Positions 1 to 12,740 of a stretch of DNA of 64,000 bases are shown here, one piece after another (within the stretch, counting starts at the first letter, position 1; each line of letters opens with the position of its first letter). Made by a program: the position numbers and the translations under genes. Location: contig OX485807.1 of assembly GCA_950295325.1 (NCBI GenBank), forward strand, positions 40,456,440-40,520,439, written 5' to 3'. Below the pieces are notes generated by a model. It searched no databases and was not told where the DNA came from. It worked only from the letters and a program-made list of their open reading frames with translations. The DNA is from Polytrichum commune. Lineage: Eukaryota > Streptophyta > Polytrichopsida > Polytrichales > Polytrichaceae.

Positions 1-830
1 GTCGACCTACCCAAACCTTGTGGCACGATGGGATCATGGTCATCCAGATCCCATCCAAACAGTGGGGATAAATTGGGTCGAGCGACCCAAACCTTTTCGC
101 AAGATGGGTTCAGGCTCATAACAGAGAGCACCCACACAGTGGGGATGGATTGGGTAGACCGTCCCAAATTATGTAAGGGCAATGGGATGTGTCAAACCTA
201 GTACATGCCCACTGTGGGATAAGGTTTGGGTCGACCGACCCAAACCTTATAGGGCAGGAAGGGCTCAAAGTCCACCCTAGTACCTGCCTCACGTGGGGGT
301 GGGTTTGGGTCGACCGACCCAAACCTTGAGGGGCAGGATGGTCTCCGTGTGCACCCTAGTACCTGCCTCATGTGAAGGTGGGTTTGGGTCGACCGACCCA
401 AACCTTGAGGGGTAAGATGGACTCCGTGTCCACCCTAGTACCTGCCTCATGAGGGTATAGGTTTGGGTCGACCGACCCAAACCTTGAGGGGTAAGATGGA
501 CTCCGTGTCCACCCTAGTACCTGCCTCATGAGGGTATAGGTTTGGGTCGACCGACCCAAACCTTGAGGGGCAGGATGGACTCCGTGTCCACCATAGTACC
601 TGCCTCAGGAGGGTATAGGTTTGGGTCGACCGACCCAAACCTTGAGGGCCAGGATGGGCTCCTTGTCCACTCTAGTACCTGCCTCACGAGGGGATAGGTT
701 TGGATCAGGCTGAAACCCGCCCACACTAGTGGAGGGGTTTGGGTCGACCGACCCAAACCTGATCAGGGTCAGGCTGAAACCCGCCCACAGTAGCGGAGGG
801 GTTTGGGTCGACCGACCCAAACCTGATAAG
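1..830. repeat. Palindrome tandem array, 79-bp period
   Basis: At least eleven copies of the palindrome GTTTGGGTCG-N2-CGACCCAAAC or decayed forms. From 224 to about 640 they start at 224, 303, 382, 461, 540 and 619, an exact 79-bp period, with a spacer that includes CACCCTAGTACCTGCCTCA. The first copies (1-160) are decayed, and the last two (about 740 and 800) have a different spacer. The central dinucleotide is mostly AC. Open frames here repeat a GRSTQT or FGSVDPN peptide in every direction simply because the DNA is palindromic and periodic, so I do not call them genes. The spacer is unlike that of the corresponding array in element B. Confidence 0.95.
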
Positions 831-1239
831 AGTCACACTAAAACCCTCAAAATCCGGCGGATAATGCGGCGGATAATCCGAAATGTGTTGTTTTTGAGCT
901 CATTGCAAAGTTCACGGTGGGCTTCCATGCTGTGGGTAGGTGCTCATGAACTTGCATGCTGTGGATAAGTGCTAATGAACGGCAGCATGCACGAACCTTG
1001 AAGTATAGCTCCGACTAAGAGTTCTCTCTACGAATTCAAGAGTGGGAGAAGAGCAAAAAATGACAGACTTTTGGGGGGTGCGTCCCTTTATACTATCCAC
1101 CTCCGTTTCTCGGACTTCCTCATTGGATGCCTTTCCCGCCTTGTTCTCCTGCAGAGGTTATTTCAAACCTCCTGACATAATTCCCCATTTTTTTTTTATA
1201 GTAGAAAATGCGCATCTTTCAATGCCCCTCTGATACCCC

Positions 1240-1690
1240 AGCCGTCATATGACTTAGTCTATGATATCTAATTTTTTTTTTTTTTTTTGTCTTGTGTGGA
1301 TATGACATACGCCGTTGGGAGGAAGGGTGGCGGCCACATTAATTTTTTCAAGTGTCATGACGGTATATTTTAACAAATATTTTAACTCCATTCAATGCTT
1401 TCAAGTGTAAACCTATTTAGGTGGGGTTTGGGCCATTTGGAGGCTGCAATTATGAAAGGGTTTCCAAGGCTTGAGGCCATTGTCGTGATGAATAAAATTA
1501 TTTATTTGTCTCCCCTAAACCCTAAACCCTAGAACATTGCTCTATTATCTCGCATGCAAGTGTGCCAATGAGGAACGTATGTGGACGTTGTTAAAGGGAT
1601 ACTAACTACCAATGTCGCTTTTTAGTTCAATCTGTTAATGATATTTGAATCCATCTTGAAGTTCACTTCAAGTTTACTAATGTGTGGCCT
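1240..1690. repeat. Diverged repeat, copy 1 (partner 5220-5860)
   Basis: Shares ordered blocks with 5220-5860: GACATACGCCGTTGGGAGGAA against GACATGCACCATTGGGAAGAA, CATGCAAGTGTGCCAATG against CATACAAGTGTGGCAATG, and CTTTTTAGTTCA followed by ATCTTGAAGTTCACTT-like sequence. The blocks are collinear but strongly diverged, so this is an old duplication within element A or two insertions of one repeat family. Confidence 0.5.
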
Positions 1691-4600
1691 TCGTGGCTCT
1701 TCGTGGCGCCAACCATCAAATGACATTGCTAATTCCGTGATGAAATAACTACACAAAATATGGGGTGTGTGTTTCATTATATTTAGTGTTGTTACCACCC
1801 TACTATGCTCAACATTAATTTTTAAATCTTTGACAATTACTGTTACACATAAATGTGTCGCTTACCTTCTACTTTCACGTATATTTTTTCTTTTCACATC
1901 CTTCCTAACACTAATTGCAAACATGTAAATTCCACATATTACCATAGATGATACTTATTGTGAGAGTTTACATTTTATGTCACTGACTTTCATATGGTTA
2001 TTGATATTTAGTGCATGCGCTTGTATATAGGGTATCAAACACTAGATATCATATTTTGTGTAGTTGGGTTTTGTAACTTAAGTTATTTGTGATTTGACTT
2101 GTCAAAAAAATGTCCCTACAATAAATAACATATTTAGAGTTTGATACACTAAATACGAACGCATTGTGAACCCTTTGAGTGGTCCACCACTCTGCGGGAT
2201 CACCTTTAGTTAGAATGTTAGCATTAAAAGTTAGAATTGATAGGGAATTTAGGAAAAATTAGTTCATTTAGCATTTAGCCTAGAAGAAGGAAGGTCAAAA
2301 TGAAACTAAGTAGTGCTAGAAGATAGCAAAGTAGAAAAAATGTGCTAGCTAGTAAAAACAACTAGCTAAGCAAATATTAGTAGATGCTAGTTATTAAGCA
2401 AATGTTAGTAGATGCTAGTTATTAAGCAAATGTTAGTAGATGCTAGCTAAGCAAGTGTTAGTTTATTAGTTAGTGTGAGGCACACAAGACTATTGGAGGT
2501 GTTTTACGTAAGAAGATAAAATCGGCGTGAAGAATTTTGAAGACAAAAAAGAAAGAGAGCAAGGGGGATACTTGCCCACTTGCCCCCTTGCCAACTCGAT
2601 GGCGGAAAAATTAGAAAGATTTCTAAAGGTTTTTTGTCGGAGCCACCTCGGCGAGAGGATGGCAACCTCAACCGGGAAAACCCCCGAGCCAAAATTTCGG
2701 GAAAGGGTTTGAAAAATGGATCCGGTGGAGGAGGGGTCCAACCCTTTTGTGAGAGGGTTTAAAAACCCCTCCTTCCACCTTGTAGCTCTCTCTCTTTCTC
2801 TAGTTTTTGGGCGAAGCCCTGCTTCAATGTAGTTAGGAAAAAATCCTTTAGCATGTATTCTCAATGGTCTAGAAGAAAGGCTTGAGAACCTCCTCTACTC
2901 TCTCTCTCCTAGTTAGGTTGTGTGTTTATTAACACACCAACAAAATTATTCCTTCTTTTGTAGAGGTAGGTTGGATGGTAGAGTTTTGAGTAGAGGCATT
3001 ATAGACCTCATCTGCCAATGCCCTGAAGGCTTAGTTCAAAAGCTAGAACAAGATACTTATCATTTTTCTCTTAGAGAGATTTCATATAGCTATCCATAGC
3101 CGTTTCCCATTTGTGATTTGGTTGAGATGACAATTAGTTATGGATTTTCAAAGATGGAGTAGAAAAACTGGGTGGTCTTGTGGGTAGCGGCTGCTGGATC
3201 AGACCTGCGAGCCCAATAGGAATTTTAATTCCAAGAAATTATATTTTTCCCAAGTAGAACTTTTGTGTAGCTTTCCAAAATGGCTTAGAAAATTTGATTT
3301 GAGCATGATTTGAATTAGATATGAATTGTGCAAGATGGGACACATAGTTTGAGAACTTTTGGTTGACTGCTGCATTACAGAGGACCTGCTGGGTTCACTT
3401 CGGCTTGCCTTTCTAATCACATATTTTTATCAAATACATCTTTTTAATATCTCTCCAGGGTCATATAGAACGTTTGATTTGACTAAGATTTGAATTAGAT
3501 ATGAATTGTTGAAGGCGAGATACATAGTTTAAGCCTTCTTGATTGACTGCTGTGTTACAAGGAGTCCGCTGAATTTCTATTAGCTTAACCTGCTGATGTC
3601 ATAATTTTTCTAGTTAGAGCTTGTTCATAGCTTTCCAATGGTATAAGGAAAGCCTAGATCCAAGTAGTAAGGAATGTGCTATGAATTTTTGAAGTTAGAA
3701 GGTAGATAGGTGGGTTGGAAGGGTCGGTTGAATCGACCTCACACTTCCAACCCTCATAACTTTTGCATTTCTTATCCGATTAGAGTGATTTTTAGATCAT
3801 TGGAAAGATAATTTGGTGCACTAAGTATAAATATTATGCTTAGGATTAAATTACAGGGCAGAATAACACTTTATATTTTAATTGTTAACTAAGGTACGCT
3901 TACTACCAAACTAGTTACAAAGAAGGAGGCAAGGTCGACGCTCGGAAAGTGGAGCAAGGAAGGAGGTAGCGGCTCGGCCTACATCAAGCCCAAATCAACC
4001 GAGGAAAATTGAGGTAAATTAACTAACCTTAAGCCTTCCATTTAGGATTGGAGGGAGCACGGCTAAGGTACGCATTTCTAAACCCACTCACCTATCTCGT
4101 AAGGTCAAGTGGCTTGACCACTTGACCGCCAAGGGAGTACCCAATTCTATTGTTTTCGGGGCCCTTGGTATGTTTTATGGTAGTAGCTTCATTTATTAGC
4201 AAGTTTCGTGTGTGGTAAGTCGGATTAATCACCGACACGACCACTCTGAATGTTGTTGGTGGAAAGGTGGGGTTAATGACCCGCGAATCCACTATTATGT
4301 TGTTGGCCCCATAGATTGGGAGTAATGGCCCCAATTTATGAAGATTGCGCAACAGGTTGAACCTACAGGTCGCCCGTCACCCTGGTCCCATTGAGTTGCA
4401 TTTCGTGGTCTATCCAGTGTAAACACATTTAACAATCAAAACATACAAAATAAATCGTAAACCCTTGTTGGCAAGAGACCCGAGGTAAGGGGTGATGCCT
4501 AATATGTTAATGTAGTGAGTTAGGACGTGCAAACAAAAGTAAGTAATGAAGAAGGAATTTGTGTGAAGGGTGGGACTTAGGCCAAGTTCCCCCGCTTAGA

Positions 4601-5219
4601 AAACTAAATAGAACTAAATAAAGAAATAGGAAGAATTGAATGGTCCATCAAATTGTCGTTATTCCGTTCGTTGAGTTAGGGTGGTATGAGTCACACCCGG
4701 TTGGGTGTATCAGAACCATCCCAATTTACAAATTAGGATTGCCTTGGTTTCAAGGCTGGTGCGTCTGCGCGTAGAATAGGTTGTAGGTTAAGGTTAGAAC
4801 TAGATATGAAATTGGTTAGTGGAATTTAAAGCCACACTAGTAAAAAACTAAGGCCTAACCTCCGGAGGTACTACGACGCATATTTAATCTCCCTTAAAAA
4901 TCTAACTACTCACGTTATACACCTATCATCCGGGTTCGGCTTGGGCGCCTGCAAATGCAGGCCACCTTCACCGAAGGGCTTGTGTGATACTTTTAGGCTC
5001 CCTCGAAAGGGGGTGGCCCAAAAGTACCACACGCATCTACTCAATACTAATACCACTATGAAAGTAAGTAACATCAAACATTGTAAACTCAAACACTCAA
5101 TATTATCTATGGTAATATGTTGAAGTTACATGTTTGAATATAGTGTTAGTAAGGATATGGAAAAAAAATGATAAAGAAAGATCTCCAATATATCTTCCAA
5201 TATCCTATAACAATATTTG

Positions 5220-5860
5220 TCAAAAAAATTAAAATTATTGTTGATGGGGGTAGACTGTCTCATTTTATGTGCCTATGACATGCACCATTGGGAAGAAAAT
5301 GATATTTGATAACTGATTTTGAGAACCCATCCTCCACAACTTCACATTGATGCATTGCATACAAATTAAATTATGTACTTCCAGGATATTACTCTACTTG
5401 GACTCAAATATTATGGTTTATTTCAAATAATATCTTGACAATATATGTGGCAACATTATGAAACTTCATATAGCTGAAGCCACCAAATACAATTACAGTT
5501 TATGTCGTTATGAAGACTTTCACATGAGGACTTATACATTGAAAACAAGGAATTGATCTCATGACAAATTTGAATAAATTGGCCAACTTTCAATTTGCAA
5601 CAATAAAATGAGAAAAGCTTTAAAAGAACATGTGACGTTTGTAATGTGTGCACACAACGTTGATCCATTGTCCAACATACAAGTGTGGCAATGGATAACC
5701 TATGTGAAAGGCATTAATGGGAATTCCATCACGAATAGGACTTTTTAGTTCACTCTTTCAAGGATGTTTGAAACTATCATGAAGTCCATTTGAAATCTAG
5801 TATGAAGATCATATATACTATAATCAAGTTATTATACTCTTCTTTTTAGACAGACATTGT
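5220..5860. repeat. Diverged repeat, copy 2 (partner 1240-1690)
   Basis: Collinear with 1240-1690 in the same orientation (see that entry). It is followed about 150 bp later by a TTTAGGG run, while copy 1 contains a CCCTAAA run. No open frame of note. Confidence 0.5.
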
Positions 5861-6000
5861 TATAACTTAATATTGGTTGACATGATCGTGAGCACATATG
5901 ATTAGGATGTTGTCAAGACAATATACATTTGTATTGGAAACTACAAGCACTAAGGCCCTGTCATTTAACCTTATGTGCCATTCATTTAAGGCTTGCGGTG

Positions 6001-6027
6001 TTTAGGGTTTAGGGTTTAGGGTTTAGG
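6001..6027. repeat. Interstitial telomere-like TTTAGGG run
   Basis: About four tandem TTTAGGG units, the plant telomere motif. Similar short runs occur at 1508-1532, 34791-34805, 35518-35540 and 44296-44321, all inside the giant elements. Such runs are also common near plant promoters (telo-box), so a regulatory role is possible. Confidence 0.8.
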
Positions 6028-6540
6028 TTGGAGGGATCATCGAACATCAAGCTTAATGCTTAAATGGCTTCATATGATGTTGAACTCCATGGGGTTGCAG
6101 TAGATAAATTTGTAATCTTTGTGTATCTCCCATGTACTTCAAATGTCAACTTCTATGTACTGATATAAATGTTGAATTTAATGCTACTTGGGTGGGTAAT
6201 ATCCATTGTAGGCTAGAGCCTTATCTTCTACGAACTTGGGTTATAGAAATTACAATAGAGAGCACTTAGTCTAAACCCTTGACCATGTAAATTGTCACCA
6301 TATTTTAATTGTTGCACCGTGCAATTGCATTTGAGGATTGCAATATACTTATGAAATACTCCTCTTAGACTTTGTATCGCTCTCATCTTACTCCATATGA
6401 CTACAATATTCAAATACTAAAACAAATAATGGATTCATTCTATGATGTAAGCAATTCCAACGCGGGACCATTGAATTGAACACCATTAAAATCAGAGTTG
6501 GTGATGGTGTTAATTTTGTGCAATACCTTAGGCTATGTTG

Positions 6541-8173
6541 CTTTTCGATTTTTGGGCTAAGCCGCTATAGATAGCGGCTTAGAAGGCCGGGGCCGGGCTT
6601 CGGCGGGCAGGAGGCCGGGTGGCCGCTAGGCGCCAAGTGTGCACCCCAGAAGCCTCGGGTAGCCACCATCACCAATAAGGTGTTGACACATGGCAGGGTG
6701 GCTGCCCGCGAGGCTTGTGAGCCGTAGATGGGCTCGGGGCGCTCCCATGGCCCAGATTGGGTCCCATGGTGACCCTTCGCTTTGTCTATTTAACTCCCTC
6801 CGCGCCAAGCTCCCTCCTTTCTCTCCCTCATTTCTCACCTTGTCGTGAAGCGGCGCCTCCGCCTAACGCCGCTTCCCACATTCTCTCTCTCATTCCTTTC
6901 CACCTCTCTGATTCTTGTAACCCTCTTCTCTCATTCTCTCTTCTTCTTGTAAGGGTTTAGGAGTGATTGTAGAGTGTGTTTAGGGGTTGGGGAAGTGTTT
7001 TTGTGTGGAAATATGCGCATTGAGTGATTTCAGGGTGTGTATGTTGTTTAGGAGTGTTGTTTTGTTTAAAAATACAAGCATTGAGTGATTTCAGAGTGTG
7101 TTTGTTGGTTAGGACTGGAAGCGGCGCCTTTCGACTTACACTCATTCTCTCATTCTCTCTTCTCTCATTCTTCTCGCCATCTCTCATTCTCTCTTCTTCT
7201 TGTAAGGGTTTAGGAGTGATTGTAGTAGGGTAGTGTTTTTGTGTAAAGTATCCGCATTGAGTGATTTCATAGTGTGTTTGTTGTTTAGGAGTGTTGTTTT
7301 GTTTAAAAATACGAGCATTGAGTGATTTCAGAGTGTGTTTGTTGGTTAGGAGTGTGTTTTTGTTTTAAAGTGCGCCCTTGTAGTGATTTCAGAGTGTTTT
7401 TGTTGTTTTGAAGTGTGTGTGAGTTGTTTGTGAAATCTAGTGAGTGGAATTTTAGTGAATGTTAGTGATATCTGAGTGTTCAGGTGTAATCTGATTCTAA
7501 GAATCAGATTCGGAAAACCTATTCGCAAAACAACATCAGATTGGCAGAGCTTGCATCAAGGTAACTTATCTCACTCAACATAACCTGCTTCTTAGCCTTT
7601 AGGGTCTTCATGCATATACAATGCAGCGTAAAACATTATGGGTGAATATTGAAACACTACGGTTTCGGTAGACGCCCGAAACCTCTATATAAAACCCCAA
7701 ACCCATAAAGAATTAACTGGGCAGCTAGTTTGGGTCGCTCGACCGAAACTCTGCAGCTGGTTTGGGTCGAACGACCCAAACTCTGCAACCTACAAATCCA
7801 ATATCCCAAAATAAACATCCTTCCCACCATCAACAAGAAATTATATTCAAATGGCTATAATTTGAAATCGTCTGATATTTGTTGGCATGTCCACATACGT
7901 CCAGCGCGGCCCTAGAAGGTCACCAAAAATTGCTCTCCTGTTGGATAATTTGACCACTACACAATATTCAATATATTCATATTCTTAAGACCCTAACTCT
8001 ACCAATAATTCATATACAATTAGGCTATTCGAGGCTTGGGTTTGGGTCGGTCGACCCAAACCTATTCATGATGGCCAGTAGAGCACCCTTCAATTCGCAC
8101 TGATGTTCAATCCAAGTTCGAGAAACTTTGGGTCGATCGACCTAAACTAACAATTTTGTTTCTGGACTTACAG
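6541..8173 (+). promoter_or_regulatory. Promoter and 5' leader of cargo gene, copy A
   Basis: GC-rich start with a CCGCTATAGATAGCGG palindrome (about 6561), then TATTTAA at about 6786 followed by a long CT-rich tract, typical of a plant core promoter and transcription start. From 6950 to 7440 there is a G/T-rich tandem repeat (GTTTAGGAGTG, then ATTGAGTGATTTCAGAGTGTGTTTGTTG). An untranslated exon and 5' intron are likely, because the first coding ATG directly follows an acceptor-like CTTACAG at 8173. Palindromes occur at about 7728, 7772, 8040 and 8129. Copy B has the same layout with different tandem units (46240-46920). Confidence 0.5.
7725..8150. repeat. Scattered palindromes in leader of copy A
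   Basis: Four copies of the GTTTGGGTCG-N2-CGACCCAAAC palindrome or one-mismatch forms: near 7728, 7772, 8040 (central GT) and 8129 (central AT, one mismatch). The last lies about 25 bp before the acceptor preceding the ATG at 8174. The corresponding leader of copy B has them at 47097-47345, 47512-47535 and 47611-47631. Confidence 0.85.
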
Positions 8174-9532
8174 ATGGCCACTAAAAAGAGACTTGGAGAG
8201 AGGTGGTTCATGCTCGCCCCAGACCACCTTTGGGAGGAGTACGAAACTCCACAGGACGACTCATACGTCCCAAAGGATGGGATCGTTCTTGCGTGGTCCG
8301 TTCAGGTTGTGAAAGCCTCCCAGTACAAGCTCTTGTTCGTGGTGAAAGAGGGGACCCACGAGCAACACACCTGGGCAACGCTGACGGGATGGGAGGTTGC
8401 TTCCGTCCAAGCTCTCGGGGAGCACGTGGACGTTATTCTAGAGAACTCCGCCGTGCAGAACGTGCATATGTTCATGCACCAATTCTCCGAGGCATTCGAC
8501 CCCCTATACGCCAAGGAGACGTGCGTTGACCCGGACACCATAAAACCGGAGACCATCTTCATAGATGGCACTATATCGAACACCAAGGTCGCTAGCAGGT
8601 TCACAAAACTGAAACAAGCGATCACGGTTTTGAATAAGGCGTTGCAAAGCAAACCAAAAACGCAACAACCTGTCAGGCGGAAGGCCAAGACAGAAGAAGG
8701 AGCAGGTTCCTCCAGACCCCAATCTGTGAGGATTCCGCGGGCGGTTCCGGCAGATTCTAGGAGAACGAGCACTACCTCGACTCCGGCTGACAGCGAGACG
8801 CCAACGCCTTCAGGAAGCCGGCAGACAACCCCGTCCGGAAGCCGGCAGACGACCCCGTCGAAAAGGGCAAGGGAGTCATCAGTCATGACCACCGAGCCAG
8901 TTTCGCCAGAGTTGCGGATGCCCAAGCCTGGCCAAGAGGTTGATGCTGGGGAAATTCAAAAAATCAACGACAATTTTGAGACGAAATGCCTCCATTGCTT
9001 CTTTATAGGCAGGGACTTCAAGTTCGAGGTGAACATTGCACAATGCCACCTTGCGCCACCTGAAAAGTGTTGTCCGAGCCAAGGAAGATGCCTATGTCGA
9101 CTGGATGGTCGCTCAAATCTTGGGCGGGCAGTTCAAGGACGACATGCAGACAATTGTTGTGATGCCCCAGGGGCTAAAAAGAATGCCTACGGCTGATATG
9201 TGGCCGGCGATTTCTAAAGGAGATTTCTGGCTGATTGACGGCCAGCACAGTGTCGAGGCCTCCAAAAAAATCCAGCTGATGACTGAATGGGACGACCCCA
9301 ACAACCAGAAGGAGAAGCTGAAGGTATGGAAGGCACTGGTGGTTTGGTCGGACAACGAGACCGTCCTTAGTGACATCTCCAGGTTTTTCAACATGGGGAA
9401 TAAAAAGAGGGCGTATCAGGCATCCTGGATTAGGAATATAATGGCCTCGAGGGATGTGTGGGAGTTCTATGGCAGGCCTCCCAAGGAAAGGGAGAATGCA
9501 AAAGACAAGAACCCAAAATGGGAGGTGAGTAA

Positions 9533-9896
9533 GTTTGGGTCGATCGACCCAAACTCTTGTATTGTTTTATTTTCTTCGCAAGTTTTGTAGTTTGGGTCGA
9601 TCGACCCAAACTCTTGGATTGTCTTATAGTCTTCATCAGATTTAAAGTTTGGGTCGATCGACCCAAACTCTTGGATTGTCTTATAGTCTTCATCAGATTT
9701 AAAGTTTGGGTCGATCGACCCAAACTCCTGGATTGTCTTATAGTCTTCATCAGATTTAAAGTTTGGGTCGATCGACCCAAACTCCTGGATTGTCTTATAG
9801 TCTTCATCAGATTTAAAGTTTGGGTCGATCGACCCAAACTCCTGGATTGTCTTATAGTCTTCATCAGATTTAAAGTTTGGGTCGATCGATCCAAAC
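9533..9896. repeat. Intron 1 palindrome array, 57-bp period (copy A)
   Basis: Seven palindromes start at 9533, 9590, 9647, 9704, 9761, 9818 and 9875, an exact 57-bp period. The centre is AT, so GTTTGGGTCGATCGACCCAA-AC is a perfect 22-bp palindrome; only the last copy has a substitution. The first begins 8 bp after the splice donor (GAG|GTGAGT at 9524/9525). The array fills most of the 431-bp intron. Copy B has four copies at the same place. Confidence 0.97.
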
Positions 9897-11320
9897 TGTT
9901 GTTCCATTTTTTTCATGATGTGTTCTCTAACATATGTTTTTGACTTCATGTACAGGACTTCAAATACCAGATGATCAATAAATTCTCCTCTATTGACAAC
10001 GCTAGCCACAAGCAAAAAAAATATAACGAGCTAAGAGGAGAAATCTACTTGATCACAGCGTCCGACTCCGTGTGGACAAAATGGAAGACTGTCTTCGAAA
10101 AACACGAGACGGGAGACCTCATCGATCCCAACACCGGCATTCTGTACAACCAGACTACGCGCTTCAAGCAAATGAAGCCACTGGTGAGGGAGTTCTTCAG
10201 AGCTCTTCAAGGTCTCTCGGAGACAGAGGTGGGAAAGGCGGCGTCCCACATCCTCCACATGTAGCCGACGGCGAAGAGATGCTGGGTTCACCCGAAGATC
10301 GTCTTCACGAAGCCTAAGATCTTCGTCCCTTCATGCTACACCTTGAAGGAATGGACGGAGAACAGGAAGAAGAAGACGACCATCGTCCAAGAGCTGCACA
10401 AGCTAGTGCCCGAGAAGAAGCTAATCGTGGACGGAGAGGTTGACGAGGCGCACTGGAGGGCATTCAAAGCCGAGTACAAGTTCACCAGTGCGTCCATGGC
10501 GGCACTCATGAGGGAGGCGGGAGACGACTTCCTCAGGTCCAAGTTCGTGAAGGGGGGGAGGAACCGGGCGCTTCCCGAACACTCCGCGCGTGCCTTCTCC
10601 AACTTTATAAAGGAGAAGAAGATCGTCAGGTTCGAGGGCGAAGCTCACTTCAACGCGGTCTCCTTCGAGCCTCTAAAAATCCAAGGTTGGCCGGGCTTTG
10701 ATGCCAGGAAGGCGATCAGGACTGCAGCCAGGGACCGCTTCCCCTTCGGAATGATAGACTTCAGAAACATTCCTGGAGCGTCATTCGAGGGGACAATAAG
10801 CACCCCGTTTTACGAGCCGTTCTTCACCAAGTTTGTGGACTACGCCAGCCCCAAATTCAGGGAGGTCGACGTCTGGTTGTGGATTGTTGAGGACAGGAGG
10901 GCGGAGCAGGTGTACGAGATCGTGCGTAAATTGCAACGAGACTACGCCGTCTCAAAATCTCATTACGTTGCTGCACCGGCGGAGGGGGCGTACAGCTCAT
11001 TGAAAGACAAGAAGACGAAGATAGTCTGTGTGCTGTGCTTGTACTTCGTGTACAAAGCTGAGCTGCTGAAGGTGCCAAACCATCCTATAGCCCGGATGGA
11101 AAAGCTTTTCCAAGTCCTAGAAGGGTTGGGCACCAGCAGAAGCTTGTACGACGAGGCGAAGTACGCCAACTACCCCGCGGATGAGCTGCGGATGGATTTT
11201 TACCTGCGGATGATGAGGACCCTCACGAAGAGGGGGGACTTCATCTTCAATGTCTTCGGGGGCTCCAAACCGGTTTTTGCAGCAATGGTAAGAAACTAAC
11301 CTCGTGGATGTATATGCCTG

Positions 11321-11448
11321 GTTTGGGTCGAGCGACCCAAACTAGGGCATGCTTGGTTTGGGTCGATCGACCCAAACTATGGGCATGCTTGGTTTGGGTC
11401 GCTCGACCCAAACTAGGGCATGCGCAGTTTGGGTCGAGCGACCCAAAC
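11321..11448. repeat. Intron 2 palindromes (copy A)
   Basis: Four palindromes at 11321, about 11356, 11392 and 11427 with central AG, AT, CT and AG, spaced about 35 bp and separated by TAGGGCATGCTTG-like spacers. The first starts 34 bp after the donor ATG|GTAAG (11287/11288). A poly-T tract follows before the acceptor TTGTGCAG at 11528. Copy B has three. Confidence 0.95.
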
Positions 11449-12649
11449 TAATTTTTTTTTTTTTTTTGGGTGTCATTTTTCCTTATTCTTCATTGGTGAT
11501 ACTAATACTATTGATTTGGATTGTGCAGATGTCTGAGTTGAACATCTACTCCTATGTGGAGGATACCGATGTTCAATTCTACAGGACCCAGAAGGCGCTG
11601 GCCAAGAGAATGGACATCCTCGACTGGATACCCGGATCCTACGTCGAAGAGATCGTCGAGGGGGGCGAGAATCCTTTGGATATGGCGAGGTGAATCAACC
11701 CGGGGGAATTCGCCATGCGGGCCCCCATTCAATTGCCAGAGTCGCTCATCGGGTTGCATCCGGGCAATCCGTCTATGGGAGCAGGTGGCGGGGTTGCGGA
11801 GGAGGGGGAGGAAGAGGAGGATGAGGAGGAAGCAGAGAAAATGGAGGGGGAGGTCGAGGAAGGGGCAACATGATTCACTCAAGAATCCGAGGCCCCTCAG
11901 CGGAAGAAGGCCATGCGAGCTACCGCGCCGCAGAGCAAGCTAGTGCCCGTCCTCACGGTGGCCGACGCGAAGGACATGTATTCGAGGGACGCGACGGCCA
12001 CCTTCAGGGAGCGGCGAATGCTGAAGGGGAAGAAATTATACAGTGACTATGCGGTGGAGGAGACGATTGCCATAAGCTCCGAAGACGAGGACGACATGGA
12101 GCTTGCGAAGAGGCTCAAGTCGGATCCTGCCTCCCCCGGAGGGTTCGCTAGGAATGTGAGGGTGAAACCCGAGGTCCTCACCGTGGAGGAGGCCAACGCG
12201 AAGATGCTCCGGGACGAGGAGCAACGCGTCCGATTGCAAAAGGCCGCCGCCGAGGAGCCCTCGGTCCGCAACGAAGTCGCGGAGTTGAGGGCTCTCCTGT
12301 TGGAGCAAGAGCGGCAAAGGGCGATGGCCCCACCTCCGTCCCAAGCGGACCTGATCACGCAAGTGATCCAGGGCATGCTGGCGCAGGGATTGGTGATGGC
12401 TCCCCCGAGTTCATTCCCTCACTTGCCCGCATGCTTCCCTCCACAGGATATCCGCCCGCGGCCGGCGCCGCAGCAGTCCTTCAGCTTCGCGCACTTGCTG
12501 CAGCCGCACGCCCGCCCTTACGCGCCCGTCCAGCAGGTGGACGACCCCAACCTTTGGCGCGTCCCCGGAGCTTTCAGCCCGTTGGCACCCCCGCCGCTCC
12601 GGCCTCCCATCCTCTTGCCCCCACACCACCAGCGGGACGACCCCCACAT

Positions 12650-12740
12650 GTTTGGGTCGTCCGACCCAAACAGTGCCGACGTTGCAGCGTCCCAGAGTGA
12701 CGCTCGCCAAGCAGCAGGGTTTGGGTCGGCCGACCCAAAC
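12650..12740. repeat. Two palindromes inside coding exon 3 (copy A)
   Basis: Palindromes at 12650-12671 (centre TC) and 12719-12740 (centre GC). They lie in frame within exon 3 and encode FGSSDPN and FGSADPN in the proline-rich linker. The 69-bp spacing is a multiple of three. Copy B keeps both (52888-52909 and 52957-52978, the second with one C-to-T change). Confidence 0.9.

Larger units (their letters stand above)
831..6540. other. Non-coding interior of element A
   Basis: AT-rich DNA without a gene I can support. It holds diverged direct copies of a ~500-bp repeat (1240-1690 and 5220-5860), a short tandem run at 2390-2460 (unit about 27 bp, containing AGTAGATGCTAG), and a tandem duplication at about 3290-3395/3480-3580 sharing TTGAATTAGATATGAATTG. 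A TATA-like and CT-rich stretch near 2755-2910 resembles a promoter or an LTR, but no second LTR or primer-binding site was found. Telomere-like CCCTAAA runs lie at 1508-1532 and TTTAGGG runs at 6001-6027. The segment is about 4 kb longer than the matching interval in element B, so an insertion private to A is likely. Confidence 0.5.

Noticed and set aside
116-820. Overlapping open frames giving GRSTQT and FGSVDPN peptide repeats
   Set aside because: They arise in all frames from a periodic palindromic array and have no start context or conservation; the same happens at 9430-10015 and 43068-44185.
2200-2960. Possible LTR with TATA-like and CT-rich segment
   Set aside because: No second copy, no target duplication and no primer-binding or polypurine tract could be identified.
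8302-8925. Long antisense frames over the cargo exons (also 47904-48627 and 52756-53816)
   Set aside because: Mirror frames of GC-rich coding exons; the sense frames carry the motifs and splice sites.
9533-9896. CRISPR-like appearance (22-bp repeat with regular spacers)
   Set aside because: Spacers are nearly identical copies, the DNA is a plant nuclear intron, and there are no cas genes; it is a 57-bp tandem repeat.
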